From Chitinophagales bacterium (GTDB lineage: Bacteria > Bacteroidota > Bacteroidia > Chitinophagales > Chitinophagaceae), in assembly GCA_021323755.1 (NCBI GenBank), contig JAJPKJ010000036.1:1-64000 (forward strand): a stretch of 64,000 nt of DNA, written 5' to 3'. The position numbers and the translations under genes are program-made. Shown one piece after another: positions 16,139 through 26,400 of this stretch; the stretch's first letter is position 1; each line of letters starts with the position of its first letter. Under the pieces are notes generated by a model. The model worked only from the letters and a program-made list of their open reading frames with translations, did no database searches and was not told the origin of the DNA.

Positions 16139-18939
16139 TGTTCACCAAATTATTACTGCTCTTCTCTTTCTTTATTATAATATCAGCCCGAATTTCGGCC
16201 CAGGACTCCTACATTATTTCCGGAAAAATTTACGATTCTGTAAATAACCAGCAGCTTTCCGGCGCTTCGGTAAAAATAAAAGGTTCAAATTCCGGAACGA
16301 TGGCAAAACCGGACGGAAGTTTTCAAATAAAGTCAAATCAAAAATTACCACTGACCGTGATTATTTCATCGGTGGGTTACAAAACGCAGGAATTCGTTGT
16401 GACCGACAATAATGCCAGCGGAATTTCCATTGCACTGAACACGCAAAATCTGTTAATAGATCCGGTGGTGGTTACAGCCTCACGGTTATCGGAAAGTATA
16501 TTGAGATCGCCGGTAACCATTGAAAAACTGGATCTGCGGGCGATAAAAGAGAGCCCAGCTCCCACTTTTTTTGACGCCTTGGGAAATGTAAAAGGTGTAC
16601 AGGTTACTACCCTCAGTCTGGGTTACCAGGTATTGAATACGCGTGGTTTTAGTGGCACAACCAACTCGCGGTTTTTGCAAATGACCGATGGCGTTGATAA
16701 TATCTCTCCCGGCATTGGCGCCCCCATTGGCAATGCTGTAGGGCCGACGGAGCTTGATATTGAAAGCGTAGAACTCATACCTGGAGCGGCTTCAGCGTTA
16801 TATGGACTGAATGCCGTTAATGGAATTGCGAACATGAAAACGAAATCGCCATTTCAGTACCAGGGATTAAGTGTTTATCAAAAAGTTGGCGTAAATCATG
16901 TTGCAGACAAAGCACATGAAGCTGCTTTATACTCAGAATCAGCCATTCGTTTTGCAAAAGTGATCGGAGACAGATTTGCGTTCAAAATCAATGCCGCCTA
17001 TTCACGCGGAACGGACTGGATCGCAGACAATCGTCACGACCAATATTTTGACGTTGGCAACAAAACAAATCTTTCCCTTGCCAGTGATAATCCTGCAGCA
17101 GATCTGATCAATCGTTATGGAGATGAATACAACAGCGATCTAAAAACGCTTACCCTCGGGGGGAAAAAATATGATGTCAGCCGCACTGGGTATCTTGAAA
17201 AAGATCTGACAGATTATTCAATCAAGAATACAAAAGTAGACCTTGGCCTGCATTATAAAATTACGAGCAATACCGAAGCATCATATACTTACCGCATCGG
17301 AACAGTAAGCAATTTTTATCAACGTGGAAACCGCATCAGGCTTGATGGAGAGCAGATCCAACAACATGCATTTGAATTAAAGAGTTCAGATTTCGACATC
17401 AAAGCGTATTACACACATGAGAATACGGGCAACTCTTACAACCTGCGCCCGCTTGCAGAAAATATTGACCTGGCGTTTAAAAAGCCAACGCAATGGTACG
17501 GTGATTATACGACCGCTTTTAATAATGCTATTGCAGGCGGAAGTACAATATCGGCGGCGCATGATGCAGGAAGAGCAGCCGCAGATAATGGAAGATTTCA
17601 ACCCGGTACAAAGGCCTTCGACAGTGTGCTGAACAGGATCACCCACATCAATAATTGGGATACAGTGGGCGCAGCGTTGATTTTAAAATCTGCATTTGTG
17701 CATGTTGAAGGACAATATGATTGGTCGAGAATTATTCCGGGCATTCAAATTTTAACCGGATTCAATTACAGAAATTATATAGTTACACCCGATGGTAATA
17801 ATTATGTCAATCCAGCATCTTTCAATAATAAAGATGAATCGAATTCAAACTTTAATTATTACAGTTATGGCGGGTTTATCCAGGCTAATAAAAATCTTCT
17901 TGATGAAAAACTAAAACTTACCGCATCACTACGCGTAGATAAATCAGATTATTTCAATCCGAAATTCAACCCGCGCATAGCGGCCGTGTATTCACCAAGC
18001 GAACAAAATAATTTCAGGATATCTTTCCAAAATGGTTATCGTTTCCCGACATTATTTGAAGGTTTTGCCTACGTAAATAATGGCGGCGTCAGAAGGTTGG
18101 GAGGATTACCGGTCATTTCACAACATCTTGGTGTCTTTGAAAATTCTTATCTTAATACATCAGTGACTGCTTTTAAGAATGCAGTGAATGCAGATGTAAA
18201 CAGCGGATTGTCACAGGGGGATGCAATAACAAAAGATGCTAATCTGCTTGTAAAGAGCATCTACACTTATATTCAACCCGAACATATCAATTCATTTGAA
18301 ATCGGCTACAAGGGATTATTGTTGGATAATAAATTGTTTATCGATATTGACTATTATTTCAGTTTATATGATCATTTTATCGGTCAATTGGATGTTACAC
18401 AACCTTACAAAGGAACAATCGGCACTGATGACAGTACGGCCAATTATGCTTACGCCGGCGGTAAACAGGTAAACAAATTTAAGATGTGGACGAATTCCAA
18501 GAGTCGTGTAACCAACCAGGGCGTTGAGTTTGGGGCAACATATAATTTCTATAGCAAGTTTACTATTTCTGGAAACGCGAGTTATGCTGCATTGGCAAGC
18601 GTGGAATCATCTGATGCTTTTACTCCAGCATTCAACACCCCAAATTGGATTGTAAACATTTCCATTGGTAATCGCGAAATAGTAAAGAACACCGGGTTCA
18701 ATGTTGGCTGGCATTGGCAAAATGAATTTTATTGGAACAGTCCGCTAGCGGCCGGCGAAGTGCCTTCATATGGATCATTTGATGCACAAGTGAATTATCG
18801 GATCCCCAATTTGTTAAGTACATTGAAACTGGGTGCAACTGATATTTTCAACCACCGGTATTATCAATATCTTGGCGGACCAACCATTGGCGGGTTCTAT
18901 TATTTCACCATTGTCTTTGATGCAGGTGCAAAAAAATGA
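16138..18939 (+). CDS. TonB-dependent outer membrane receptor of the sulfur locus
   Basis: A signal peptide ends at ISA with Gln as the first mature residue. Next is a carboxypeptidase-regulatory-like beta-sandwich (about 24-110, SGKIYDSVNNQQLSGASVKI and GYKTQEFVV), then a plug domain (TRGFSGTTNSRFLQMTDGVD, VELIPGAASALYGLNAVNGI) and a 22-strand barrel ending in aromatic-rich strands. At 933 residues it is a normal size for the phylum. No SusD-type gene accompanies it. The substrate is unknown, but its position suggests uptake of a sulfur compound or sulfate. Its stop overlaps the next start (ATGA at 18936-18939), so it is translationally coupled to the siroheme/permease fusion. Confidence 0.88.
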   Translation: MFTKLLLLFSFFIIISARISAQDSYIISGKIYDSVNNQQLSGASVKIKGSNSGTMAKPDGSFQIKSNQKLPLTVIISSVGYKTQEFVVTDNNASGISIALNTQNLLIDPVVVTASRLSESILRSPVTIEKLDLRAIKESPAPTFFDALGNVKGVQVTTLSLGYQVLNTRGFSGTTNSRFLQMTDGVDNISPGIGAPIGNAVGPTELDIESVELIPGAASALYGLNAVNGIANMKTKSPFQYQGLSVYQKVGVNHVADKAHEAALYSESAIRFAKVIGDRFAFKINAAYSRGTDWIADNRHDQYFDVGNKTNLSLASDNPAADLINRYGDEYNSDLKTLTLGGKKYDVSRTGYLEKDLTDYSIKNTKVDLGLHYKITSNTEASYTYRIGTVSNFYQRGNRIRLDGEQIQQHAFELKSSDFDIKAYYTHENTGNSYNLRPLAENIDLAFKKPTQWYGDYTTAFNNAIAGGSTISAAHDAGRAAADNGRFQPGTKAFDSVLNRITHINNWDTVGAALILKSAFVHVEGQYDWSRIIPGIQILTGFNYRNYIVTPDGNNYVNPASFNNKDESNSNFNYYSYGGFIQANKNLLDEKLKLTASLRVDKSDYFNPKFNPRIAAVYSPSEQNNFRISFQNGYRFPTLFEGFAYVNNGGVRRLGGLPVISQHLGVFENSYLNTSVTAFKNAVNADVNSGLSQGDAITKDANLLVKSIYTYIQPEHINSFEIGYKGLLLDNKLFIDIDYYFSLYDHFIGQLDVTQPYKGTIGTDDSTANYAYAGGKQVNKFKMWTNSKSRVTNQGVEFGATYNFYSKFTISGNASYAALASVESSDAFTPAFNTPNWIVNISIGNREIVKNTGFNVGWHWQNEFYWNSPLAAGEVPSYGSFDAQVNYRIPNLLSTLKLGATDIFNHRYYQYLGGPTIGGFYYFTIVFDAGAKK

Positions 18940-20492
18940 GCAACGAAATATTTATAGAAAAAAAATTGATTAAGAATGGTTCAACCGAAGATGCCGGGAA
19001 CAGCTTGTTCCCGGTTTTTCTGAAATTGGAAAATCTCCGCGTTGTTATCATTGGGGGGGGCAATGTTGCATTGGAGAAACTGCATGCTGTTTTACAGAAT
19101 TCACCCGGATCATCAATAAAAATAATTGCGTTAACAATCAGTGATAAAATAAAGGAGATCGCTTCGCATCATGATAATATTAAGTGTTATGAAAAGGTTT
19201 ATTATAGCGCCGACCTTGATGAAAGCGATATCATTATTGCCGCAGTAAATAATAATATTATTAGCAGGCTGATTTGGAAAGATGCAAAAGAAAAAGGCAA
19301 ATTGATCAATGTTGCGGATACGCCTGATCTATGCGATTTTTATTTAAGCTCCGTTGTCAAAAAAGGAAATTTAAAAATTGCCATTTCGACCAACGGAAAG
19401 TCTCCCACGATCGCAAAACGCTTAAAAGAATATCTTAACGATATTATTCCGGATGAAATTGAAAGCGTCTTGCAAAATATGCAGGTGATCCGGAAAAATA
19501 TCAATGGCAGTTTTTCTGAAAAAGTGAGGCAGCTCAATGAACTCACCAAAGTTCTTGTTGCCAAGCAAACAACCTTAGAACAGAATAGAAGACCTGGTTT
19601 TTCTTGGCAGGTCATAGTAAAATGGTTATTGTTTGCTTTCTTCTTTATGATCATTGGTCATGCTATTTTTTCATTGATACCCTTGGTTAAAGTGACTGAC
19701 GGGATTAAAAAAATTCCTCAGTACATTGATGTCCCTTCTTTTTTATTAATGCTATTCACGGGTTTTTTTGCGCAGATGGTTGATGGTTCGCTGGGCCTGG
19801 GATACGGAACGATATCGACGACGTTTTTGCTGGCGATGGGAGTTAATCCTGCAATCGTAAGCAGTCGCGTACATTCGGCGAGGGTCTTTTCGAGTGGAGT
19901 TTCCGGCTATAGCCATCACCGTTTTGGAAACATCAATAAAAAATTATTTAAGGCATTGGCTATCCCAGGAGTCATTGGAGCAATCATTGGAGCGACGCTT
20001 GCTTTTTACGGGCAAAAATATTCTACCTGGGTTCGCATTCCACTTTCATTTTACACTATTTACCTGGGGTATTTTATCATAAAAAAAGCATTTAAAAAGA
20101 AGCAGTATCAAAACAAGATAAAAAAGGCGGGTTGGCTGGCGGGCGTCGGCGGATTAATGGATGCCTTTGCCGGCGGCGGATGGGGTTCGTTAGTCACCAG
20201 CACACTAATTTCAAAACGAAGAAGTCCGCGTTATGTTATCGGTTCTGTTTGTCTTGCAGAATTCTTCGTGGTCTTTGCCAGCTCAATTACATTCTTCATC
20301 TTTTTAAAAAGTATCCCTTTTATAGATGTTGCCGGATTAATACTTGGCGGAGTTATCGCTGCCCCGATTGCGGCAAGATTAGTGGGAAAAATTCCTTATA
20401 AAACGATGTTTGTTGCTGTTGGTGCTTTAGTAATTTTTACAAGTATTCTCACGCTTTGGAAATCGGCAGCGAACCTGATTGCAATTCATTAG
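18936..20492 (+). CDS. Fusion of precorrin-2 dehydrogenase (siroheme synthase N-domain) and TauE/TSUP permease
   Basis: Residues about 25-210 are the Met8/CysG-N fold. A Rossmann motif VVIIGGGNVALEK (GGGNVA at 40-45) is followed by INVADTPDLCDFYLSSVVKKGNLKIAISTNGKSP; this domain oxidises precorrin-2 and probably inserts iron to make siroheme. From about 223 a membrane domain of eight or nine helices belongs to the TauE/SafE (TSUP) family, with repeats DGSLGLGYG and GGLMDAFAGGGWGSLVTS. TSUP proteins move sulfite, sulfate or organosulfonates. The N-domain supplies the siroheme step missing from the methyltransferase at 11623, so the locus makes the cofactor and handles sulfur anions. Direction of transport is unknown. 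Confidence 0.85.
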   Translation: MSNEIFIEKKLIKNGSTEDAGNSLFPVFLKLENLRVVIIGGGNVALEKLHAVLQNSPGSSIKIIALTISDKIKEIASHHDNIKCYEKVYYSADLDESDIIIAAVNNNIISRLIWKDAKEKGKLINVADTPDLCDFYLSSVVKKGNLKIAISTNGKSPTIAKRLKEYLNDIIPDEIESVLQNMQVIRKNINGSFSEKVRQLNELTKVLVAKQTTLEQNRRPGFSWQVIVKWLLFAFFFMIIGHAIFSLIPLVKVTDGIKKIPQYIDVPSFLLMLFTGFFAQMVDGSLGLGYGTISTTFLLAMGVNPAIVSSRVHSARVFSSGVSGYSHHRFGNINKKLFKALAIPGVIGAIIGATLAFYGQKYSTWVRIPLSFYTIYLGYFIIKKAFKKKQYQNKIKKAGWLAGVGGLMDAFAGGGWGSLVTSTLISKRRSPRYVIGSVCLAEFFVVFASSITFFIFLKSIPFIDVAGLILGGVIAAPIAARLVGKIPYKTMFVAVGALVIFTSILTLWKSAANLIAIH

Positions 20493-20618
20493 GGTAAACA
20501 ACGGTTACTTACCAACCATCAGGCGTCAAATTATTTGTATTGCTTGCAACTACAAAATATTTTTTTTAGTTTAACGTTTGAAATCAAAAATCCCTAGAAA
20601 ACTAAATCAATCCCTACC

Positions 20619-20702
20619 ATGAAAGAAGCCCACAAACCTTTTCTTGGAATCGTCGTTCTTTCTATTATTTTACTCTACACTTTAATTGCCTTTTTTAGTT
20701 GA
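20619..20702 (+). CDS. Small single-helix membrane peptide (27 residues)
   Basis: ATG 20619 opens a 27-codon frame ending with TGA at 20700-20702. It starts MKEAHKPFLG and continues as an uninterrupted hydrophobic segment (IVVLSIILLYTLIAFF), a good single transmembrane helix with a charged N-terminus. It lies 32 bases upstream of the GNAT gene. No homologue is recognised. Coding is supported only by this composition. Confidence 0.4.
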   Translation: MKEAHKPFLGIVVLSIILLYTLIAFFS

Positions 20703-20734
20703 TCAGATAGGTCTTTGTAATTTATCTTCACATC

Positions 20735-21220
20735 ATGAAAAATGCGGTGATAAGAATTATTAAGCCTGATGATAATAAGGCACTCGCGACAATTGTTCGC
20801 AGCGTGCTGGCGGAATTTGGCGCGAACAGACCCGGAACCGTTTATTACGACCAGACAACCGATAATCTTTTCGCATTATTTCAACAGGAAAAATGTATTT
20901 ATTATGTTGCCATTATTGAAGATGAAATAGTTGGCGGGGCTGGCATTTTTGCATCTGCAGGGCTTCCGGAAAAAACCTGTGAATTGGTAAAGATGTATCT
21001 CACAAAAAATGCGCGCGGAGGGGGACTGGGAAGAATGCTTATTGAAAAATGTTTGCTGTTTGCAGAGAGCAGCGGTTATAAACAGGTGTATATTGAAACA
21101 ATGCCTGAATTAAAAAAGGCAATGAGTGTTTATGAAAAATTTGGTTTCCGGTACCTGAGTGGTCCAATGGGTAACACAGGCCATTTCGGTTGCGATGTGT
21201 GGATGCTGAAGGATTTATAG
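20735..21220 (+). CDS. GNAT-family N-acetyltransferase
   Basis: The 161-residue protein has the GNAT fold: strand 1 VIRIIKPDDN, strands EKCIYYVAIIEDEIVGGAGIF, then the acetyl-CoA motif LTKNARGGGLGRMLIEKCLLFA (R/Q-x-x-G-x-G type) and a final strand around VYEKFGFRYLSGPMG. It acetylates an unknown amine, often a small molecule or protein N-terminus. The fold is complete and the length typical of stand-alone GNATs. The gene stands alone after the small membrane frame and converges on the SprT-like gene. Confidence 0.88.
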   Translation: MKNAVIRIIKPDDNKALATIVRSVLAEFGANRPGTVYYDQTTDNLFALFQQEKCIYYVAIIEDEIVGGAGIFASAGLPEKTCELVKMYLTKNARGGGLGRMLIEKCLLFAESSGYKQVYIETMPELKKAMSVYEKFGFRYLSGPMGNTGHFGCDVWMLKDL

Positions 21221-21307
21221 CAAAAGGAACCTGATTAAAAACGGGCAGGTGCGGTTATCCATTGATAGTCAATTTTGCAGGCAGAATTGCTGCTTCAGTG
21301 GAAAAAA

Positions 21308-21931
21308 TCAGCCGGGGAATGGCTGCACTTCATAAATCGGGCTGAATAAATAGACCTTGCCTGTATTTATTTCGGTACATTGAAATCTCTTGCGCAATTT
21401 CTTTCCCTTTCTAAAGACAGTTCCTTCATCCATCTTAAACAATCCGCCTTCTGCAATTTGTTCAACCAATATTATATCCTCGGTTTTATTATCATAGTTC
21501 CTTAAAACACGCATCAATCCTTCATCAGCGCAACTGCTTGCGGGAAGATCGTGAAGCGATTTTTTTATGGCGGTCAAAATATCTTCCGGAAAAATATGCA
21601 GGCGTAAGAAATCTTCCAGCATTTTTCTATATAATAATTTCCATTCTTTCCCATGCGATTGGACACGATTCCCATATTCATTAAAAGTTACCAGGTGTGC
21701 AAGTTCATGGATCAGCGTGATAAGAAATGAAAATTTATTAAGATTGCCATTAACGCTGATACGATGATTTTTTCCACCGATGGCGTGCCGATAATCACCA
21801 AGAACAGTTTTCCGTTGACGCGTTACTGTCAGGTGCACTTTGAATTGATGGAGATAGTCTAAAACAAGCATAACCGCGCCTTCCGGAATGAATTGTTGCA
21901 AATAGGTAAGAGGGGCTTCTTTTTTAGGCAT
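21308..21931 (-). CDS. SprT-like zinc metallopeptidase-type protein
   Basis: This 207-residue soluble protein has the SprT/SPRTN-like core: strand HLTVTRQRKTVLGDYRH, then SVNGNLNKFSFLITLIHELAHLV with the HExxH-type zinc motif HELAH (E as general base), and HGKEWKLLYRKML as the third-ligand region. Family members degrade DNA-protein crosslinks in eukaryotes; bacterial members are mostly uncharacterised. The C-terminal 60 residues form a beta-rich tail typical of Bacteroidota SprT-like proteins. Its start overlaps the end of the membrane protein gene upstream (8 bases), implying coupled translation. Confidence 0.75.
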   Translation of the reverse strand: MPKKEAPLTYLQQFIPEGAVMLVLDYLHQFKVHLTVTRQRKTVLGDYRHAIGGKNHRISVNGNLNKFSFLITLIHELAHLVTFNEYGNRVQSHGKEWKLLYRKMLEDFLRLHIFPEDILTAIKKSLHDLPASSCADEGLMRVLRNYDNKTEDIILVEQIAEGGLFKMDEGTVFRKGKKLRKRFQCTEINTGKVYLFSPIYEVQPFPG

Positions 21932-22328
21932 TTTTTTGTTGCCTCATCAGGCGCATAAGTATTTTTACTTCGGTAAATGTATAAATGAAATAAAAGACAA
22001 AACAGCCTATAATAGCTGCCTTATTGACGGCGGCACGAACCGATAAAACATAGGCCAATACTGCTATAATACATACAAACATCTTTAGCAACAATCCGGA
22101 ATACATCATTCTTAAAAAGAAATTAGGATTGCTATTGCGCAAAGTCTTTTGATAAAGCAAGAAAGCGCCAAGGGTGATTAAAAAGACGATGAGATTGCCG
22201 ATAAGCAGTACCAGAATATCGAACCCCCAGTCTCTTAAGGGTTTTTGGAGAACAAGAATTATTGCCGTGCTGAAAATAAAAATATATGATAAGGGCAGAA
22301 ATGATTTTCGAAATGTTTTGTTTTCCAT
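21924..22328 (-). CDS. Four-helix membrane protein, possibly AtpI-like
   Basis: The chain from ATG 22328 (134 residues) holds four hydrophobic segments, including ILVLLIGNLIVFLITLGAFLLY and a C-terminal GCFVFYFIYTFTEVKILMRLM. The last segment is reminiscent of small membrane proteins that sit near ATP synthase genes in related bacteria; this comparison is from memory and the F-ATPase genes are not in the window. A GTG at 22349 would add seven residues. Neighbours are bactofilin upstream and the overlapping SprT-like gene downstream. No function is assigned. Confidence 0.6.
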   Translation of the reverse strand: MENKTFRKSFLPLSYIFIFSTAIILVLQKPLRDWGFDILVLLIGNLIVFLITLGAFLLYQKTLRNSNPNFFLRMMYSGLLLKMFVCIIAVLAYVLSVRAAVNKAAIIGCFVFYFIYTFTEVKILMRLMRQQKNA

Positions 22329-22480
22329 TAATGGATGAATATTACTCACTAAAATTTAATGGGCAAAGATAATCCCAAATCGGTAATTGCTATAAAATGA
22401 AAAACAAGATCATAATGCAAAGCAAGACCGTTAAGCCTGCAAGCAGTTGATAAATTGAGTATTGATATGCTTACAATGGG

Positions 22481-22918
22481 CTATGAAGTAACCAACTCAG
22501 CACGAGAAACTTCTTTTTTTGCTTCAGCAGTTGTTTTGCTGCTGGCAACAGCACTCGTTATCATATGGCATTCGCCATTAAATGTAGCAGAAGGTTCTAT
22601 TTGTAATTTAGCAGCGCTCAGATTACCATCGACCTGGCTGCCGCCTTTTAATTGCAGCAGGTCTTTCACTTTAATGGTACCTGTAACCTTGCCCATAATG
22701 TCCGCTTGTTGACCGCTTACATCTCCCTCTACAACACCGTTGCTGCCAATAATTACTTTAGCGGCACAGTGAATATTTCCGACAAGTGTGCCGTCAATGC
22801 GCAGATCGCCGTTGCTGGTAATATCGCCTTTTAAGGAAGTGCCCGCGCCAATAAGGCTGGCGCTGTTGCCGGTTGGAGTTTCACCGGGTAAATCGCTTTT
22901 GGATTTTGAGTTAAACAT
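22481..22918 (-). CDS. Bactofilin (polymer-forming cytoskeletal protein)
   Basis: The 145-residue protein has a Ser-rich disordered N-terminus and a right-handed beta-helix core of repeated short strands (GDITSNGDLRIDGTLVGNIH, VIIGSNGVVEGDVSGQQADI, VDGNLSAAKLQIEPSATFNG), the hallmark of bactofilins (DUF583). Bactofilins polymerise without nucleotides into membrane-associated filaments that organise cell-wall enzymes. A membrane protein gene begins 12 bases upstream. That neighbour resembles the N-terminus of an M23 peptidase, a frequent partner of bactofilins. The C-terminus is a short flexible tail. Confidence 0.88.
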   Translation of the reverse strand: MFNSKSKSDLPGETPTGNSASLIGAGTSLKGDITSNGDLRIDGTLVGNIHCAAKVIIGSNGVVEGDVSGQQADIMGKVTGTIKVKDLLQLKGGSQVDGNLSAAKLQIEPSATFNGECHMITSAVASSKTTAEAKKEVSRAELVTS

Positions 22919-22929
22919 GGTATCAGATT

Positions 22930-23325
22930 TTAATCGTTTATTTTTTCGGGTTTCGGAATTTTCAACGTTGATGTATCCCTTTTTAAGGATGTGTTGCCTT
23001 GTAAAACATTTTTCAGGTTCTGCAAATACACATCTTTATACCTCATCTCCTCCTCTAACGAATCAGTGTGTATTTTTAGTTCACGCAGCTCTTTAGTATT
23101 ATTTACATCTCCATAACCGGGAATGTACAATTTTAAAGGCGTGAACACTATTAATGCGACCGTCAAGCCCGTTAATAAAACAAAAACCGTGCTTAAAAAA
23201 ATGTAAACGCTAAGTCTGGAAAGTTTGAAAGTGACAACTTCTTCGTAGGTGTCGTCATTCATAACCACAAGCCTATACCTGTTTTGCAAGCGTTTGAGTG
23301 TGGAATTGGCATCTATTTTGGCCAT
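22930..23325 (-). CDS. Membrane protein resembling an M23-peptidase N-terminus without the catalytic domain
   Basis: The 131-residue chain has a cytoplasmic start (LQNRYRLVVMNDDTYEEVV), one transmembrane helix (VYIFLSTVFVLLTGLTVALI), then VFTPLKLYIPGYGD and a coiled-coil-like tail (ELRELKIHTDSLEEEMRYKD). From memory, this N-terminus is typical of bactofilin-associated M23 endopeptidases in Bacteroidota, but here a stop codon ends the frame before any LytM domain. It is translated just before bactofilin (12-base gap), so it may anchor the filament to the membrane. ATG 23325 is the only start. Confidence 0.65.
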   Translation of the reverse strand: MAKIDANSTLKRLQNRYRLVVMNDDTYEEVVTFKLSRLSVYIFLSTVFVLLTGLTVALIVFTPLKLYIPGYGDVNNTKELRELKIHTDSLEEEMRYKDVYLQNLKNVLQGNTSLKRDTSTLKIPKPEKIND

Positions 23326-23453
23326 AAAAACAGATTGTGTTTAAAGGTAGTAACTTATGGGTAATGGGCTTAAAAAACAAGGCTATTTTATAATAAATTT
23401 CCTGAAAATCAGTTATTAAGAGTTTAGTTTGCGTTGGAAACGAAACGGATTTT

Positions 23454-26400
23454 GTGAATAAGCCCATCTATTTATTAATAATTATTTTTTCTGTTTTTTT
23501 CCTGGATGTTTCCGGGCAGCCCACCTATTCTTCTTTGGATATCACCAAACCAAAGAAATATGAAAACAGAACCTTGGGCGCCGAAAAAACCGATACCAAG
23601 AAATTTAAAACGCCAAGGCATTTTCTTCAAAATACCATAACCCATTACAATTATTACTACAATGCCAATAATAAATTGAATGAGACGCTGAGGCGTGCAA
23701 AAGCACAGCATAAAGATAATTATGATAAACTGCTTTCCTTTTACAACTACGATCTGCAAACAACCGCAAAAGATAAAAGAGAACTTGATTCAATAATTTA
23801 TAAATCTACATCAGGCATTTTAAATCATGACCTGCGAAATGATTGGATCGATAATCTATATATGCTGATGGGAAAGGCATTTTATTTTCGCAACACACTG
23901 GATTCTGCTTATATCACCTTTCAATACGTCAATTATGTTTTTGCTCCCAAGGAAGAAGGTGGTTATGATAAACCCATCGGAAGTAATGCCAATTTGGATG
24001 AAGGAGGCAGCGCATTGACAATTTCCACCCAAGAAAGAAAGAACGTGCTAAAGAAAGTTTTTTCATTGCCGCCCAGTCGTAATGAGGCTTTTATCTGGCA
24101 GGTAAAAACATTTATTGCCCGGGGGCAGATGGGAAAAGCAAGCAGCCTTATTCAAATCATAAAACACGATCCTTTTTTTCCGGCGCGTTTGCAGACTGAT
24201 TTGGATGAAGTTCAGGCCTGGTGGTTCTACCATGAAAATGTTTATGACAGTGCGGCAGCATATCTTCAGAAAGCTTTACCAAATGCAGTTGACAGAGAAG
24301 AACAAGCAAGATGGGAGTACCTGATCGCTCAATTGTATGAACGCAATAATGAGCCACTGAAAGCGCAGGAATTTTATGCGAAAGTGATTCAGCACACGTA
24401 CGATCCCGTGTTGGAAGTGTATGCAAGATTGTATTTCATCAGGCAAATAAAAGGAACAGATGAAAAACTCATCGCTCAAAATATTGCTGCCCTGGTAAGC
24501 ATGGCAAAAAAGGATCGTTATGCCGATTATCGCGATATAATTTATTATACTGCTGCACAAATTGAATTGGATCAACATAATAAAACAGCTGCGGTTGGTT
24601 TTCTTTTGCAAAGCGTGAAATATGCCACGCCAAACAGCGAGTTGAGAAATAAAGCATTTATTCAATTAGGCGATATTTTCTACAACGATAAAAAATACAA
24701 ATCTGCCAAGAGTTACTACGACAGTGTCAATATTTCCGATCCTTCTTCCATAGACAGTTTTAATGTTTTCACCGATAGGAAAAAAGCGCTGGAAAAAATT
24801 GTAAAGCAAATAAATATTATTGAAAGACAGGATAGCCTGCAACGTATAGCGGCCATGAGTGCGGCCGACAGGGATGCGTACATAAAAAAGTTAGTCAAGG
24901 CGCTTAGAAAAAATCAGGGGCTTAAAGATGAAGACAATGGATTTGTCACCGGCTCCTATATAAACAATAATGCGCCGCCATCTCTTTTTAATAATGCAAA
25001 TGGCGATCAGGGCGACTGGTATTTTTATAATAGCTCTCTTAAAACGAGAGGCTATAATGACTTTAAATTGAAATGGGGAAATCGTCCAAATTCTGATAAC
25101 TGGCGCGTTTCTTCTTTGATCGCCCGCGCGCAAAGAAGAGTTACTGCCGAAAGAGATGCCGGTCCGGATAATGCACAAAATGTAAATGCAGAACCCGCAG
25201 AGATCACTTCGAAATCGTTAACAGACAAATTACCCCTAACCCCAGAAAAATTAAAGGCATCGAACGATTCCGTCGAAAATGCGCTTTTTGAATTAGGCAA
25301 AGCTTATATGGAAGAATTGCCTGATTATTACTTTGCCATTGATACTTACGACAGTTTGCTTTCGCGATATGCAAATACACATTACCGGGAGGATGCTTTG
25401 TTCAACCTCTATTATTGTTATAAAAAGATCGGTGATGAGATCAATGCGAACAGGATTTTAAAAATGTTGAAAGATGAATTTCCGTCAGGCAGGCTCACTT
25501 TACTCATTACCAATCCGGATGCCGTTCTTCATCCAGATGCCATTACAAAATCACAGGCCACCAAAAGCTATGAAGAAATCTATACTGCATTCATTGAAGG
25601 AAGATTTGATGAAGCATTGGCGAAAAAGCAGGTTGCCGATAATGTTTATGGCGAAAAATACTGGACGCCCCAATTGCTTTTTATTGAAGCCGTTTATTTT
25701 ATGCATGACAGGCAGGACAGCGCTGCAAAATCAATGCTTGCCTTAATGATAAAAAAATATACCGGGACTGCAATGGCTGAAAAAGCAAAAAGTTTTCTTG
25801 AGGTGCTAAACAGAAGAAGAGAAATTGAAAATTATCTTACCAATCTAAAAATAGAAAGAGCAAAAGACGATTCGATCGTATCCATTCCGGATAATATCGT
25901 TTATCAAAAGAAGGATTCTTCTCAAAAACAAAACGCTGATGATAGTGTGCAAATAGCAAAGGCAAAAACAAATTTTAGAAACCTGGGAATTAACAAACAA
26001 AAACAAACGGATTCCGCGCAATCGGCAGTGCAAAAAATAAAAATTGACAATGTGCAGGTCACCAAGATAAAAATGAATGCCCAACAGCTGGCCTCATTGC
26101 AACATCAAACAGATTCAATTGAAAATGCATTAAAGAAATTGCAGCAATCCAAAGCAGATTCTCTTCAGGCTTCGCTTGCAAGAGCTAAAATGGATTCGCT
26201 CAAAGCTGCCGTCCAAAAACTAAAATCGGATTCTGAACAGTTAACGCGGAGCCTGCCAAAAATGCAATTTGGTTTCACTTTCGACCCTGATAAGCCCCAT
26301 AATGTTGCGATATTAATCACCAAGGTTGACCAGGTCTATGTTACTGAGACCCGAAATGCGTTTAATCGCTACGATCGCGAAAATTATTATAACAAAACCA

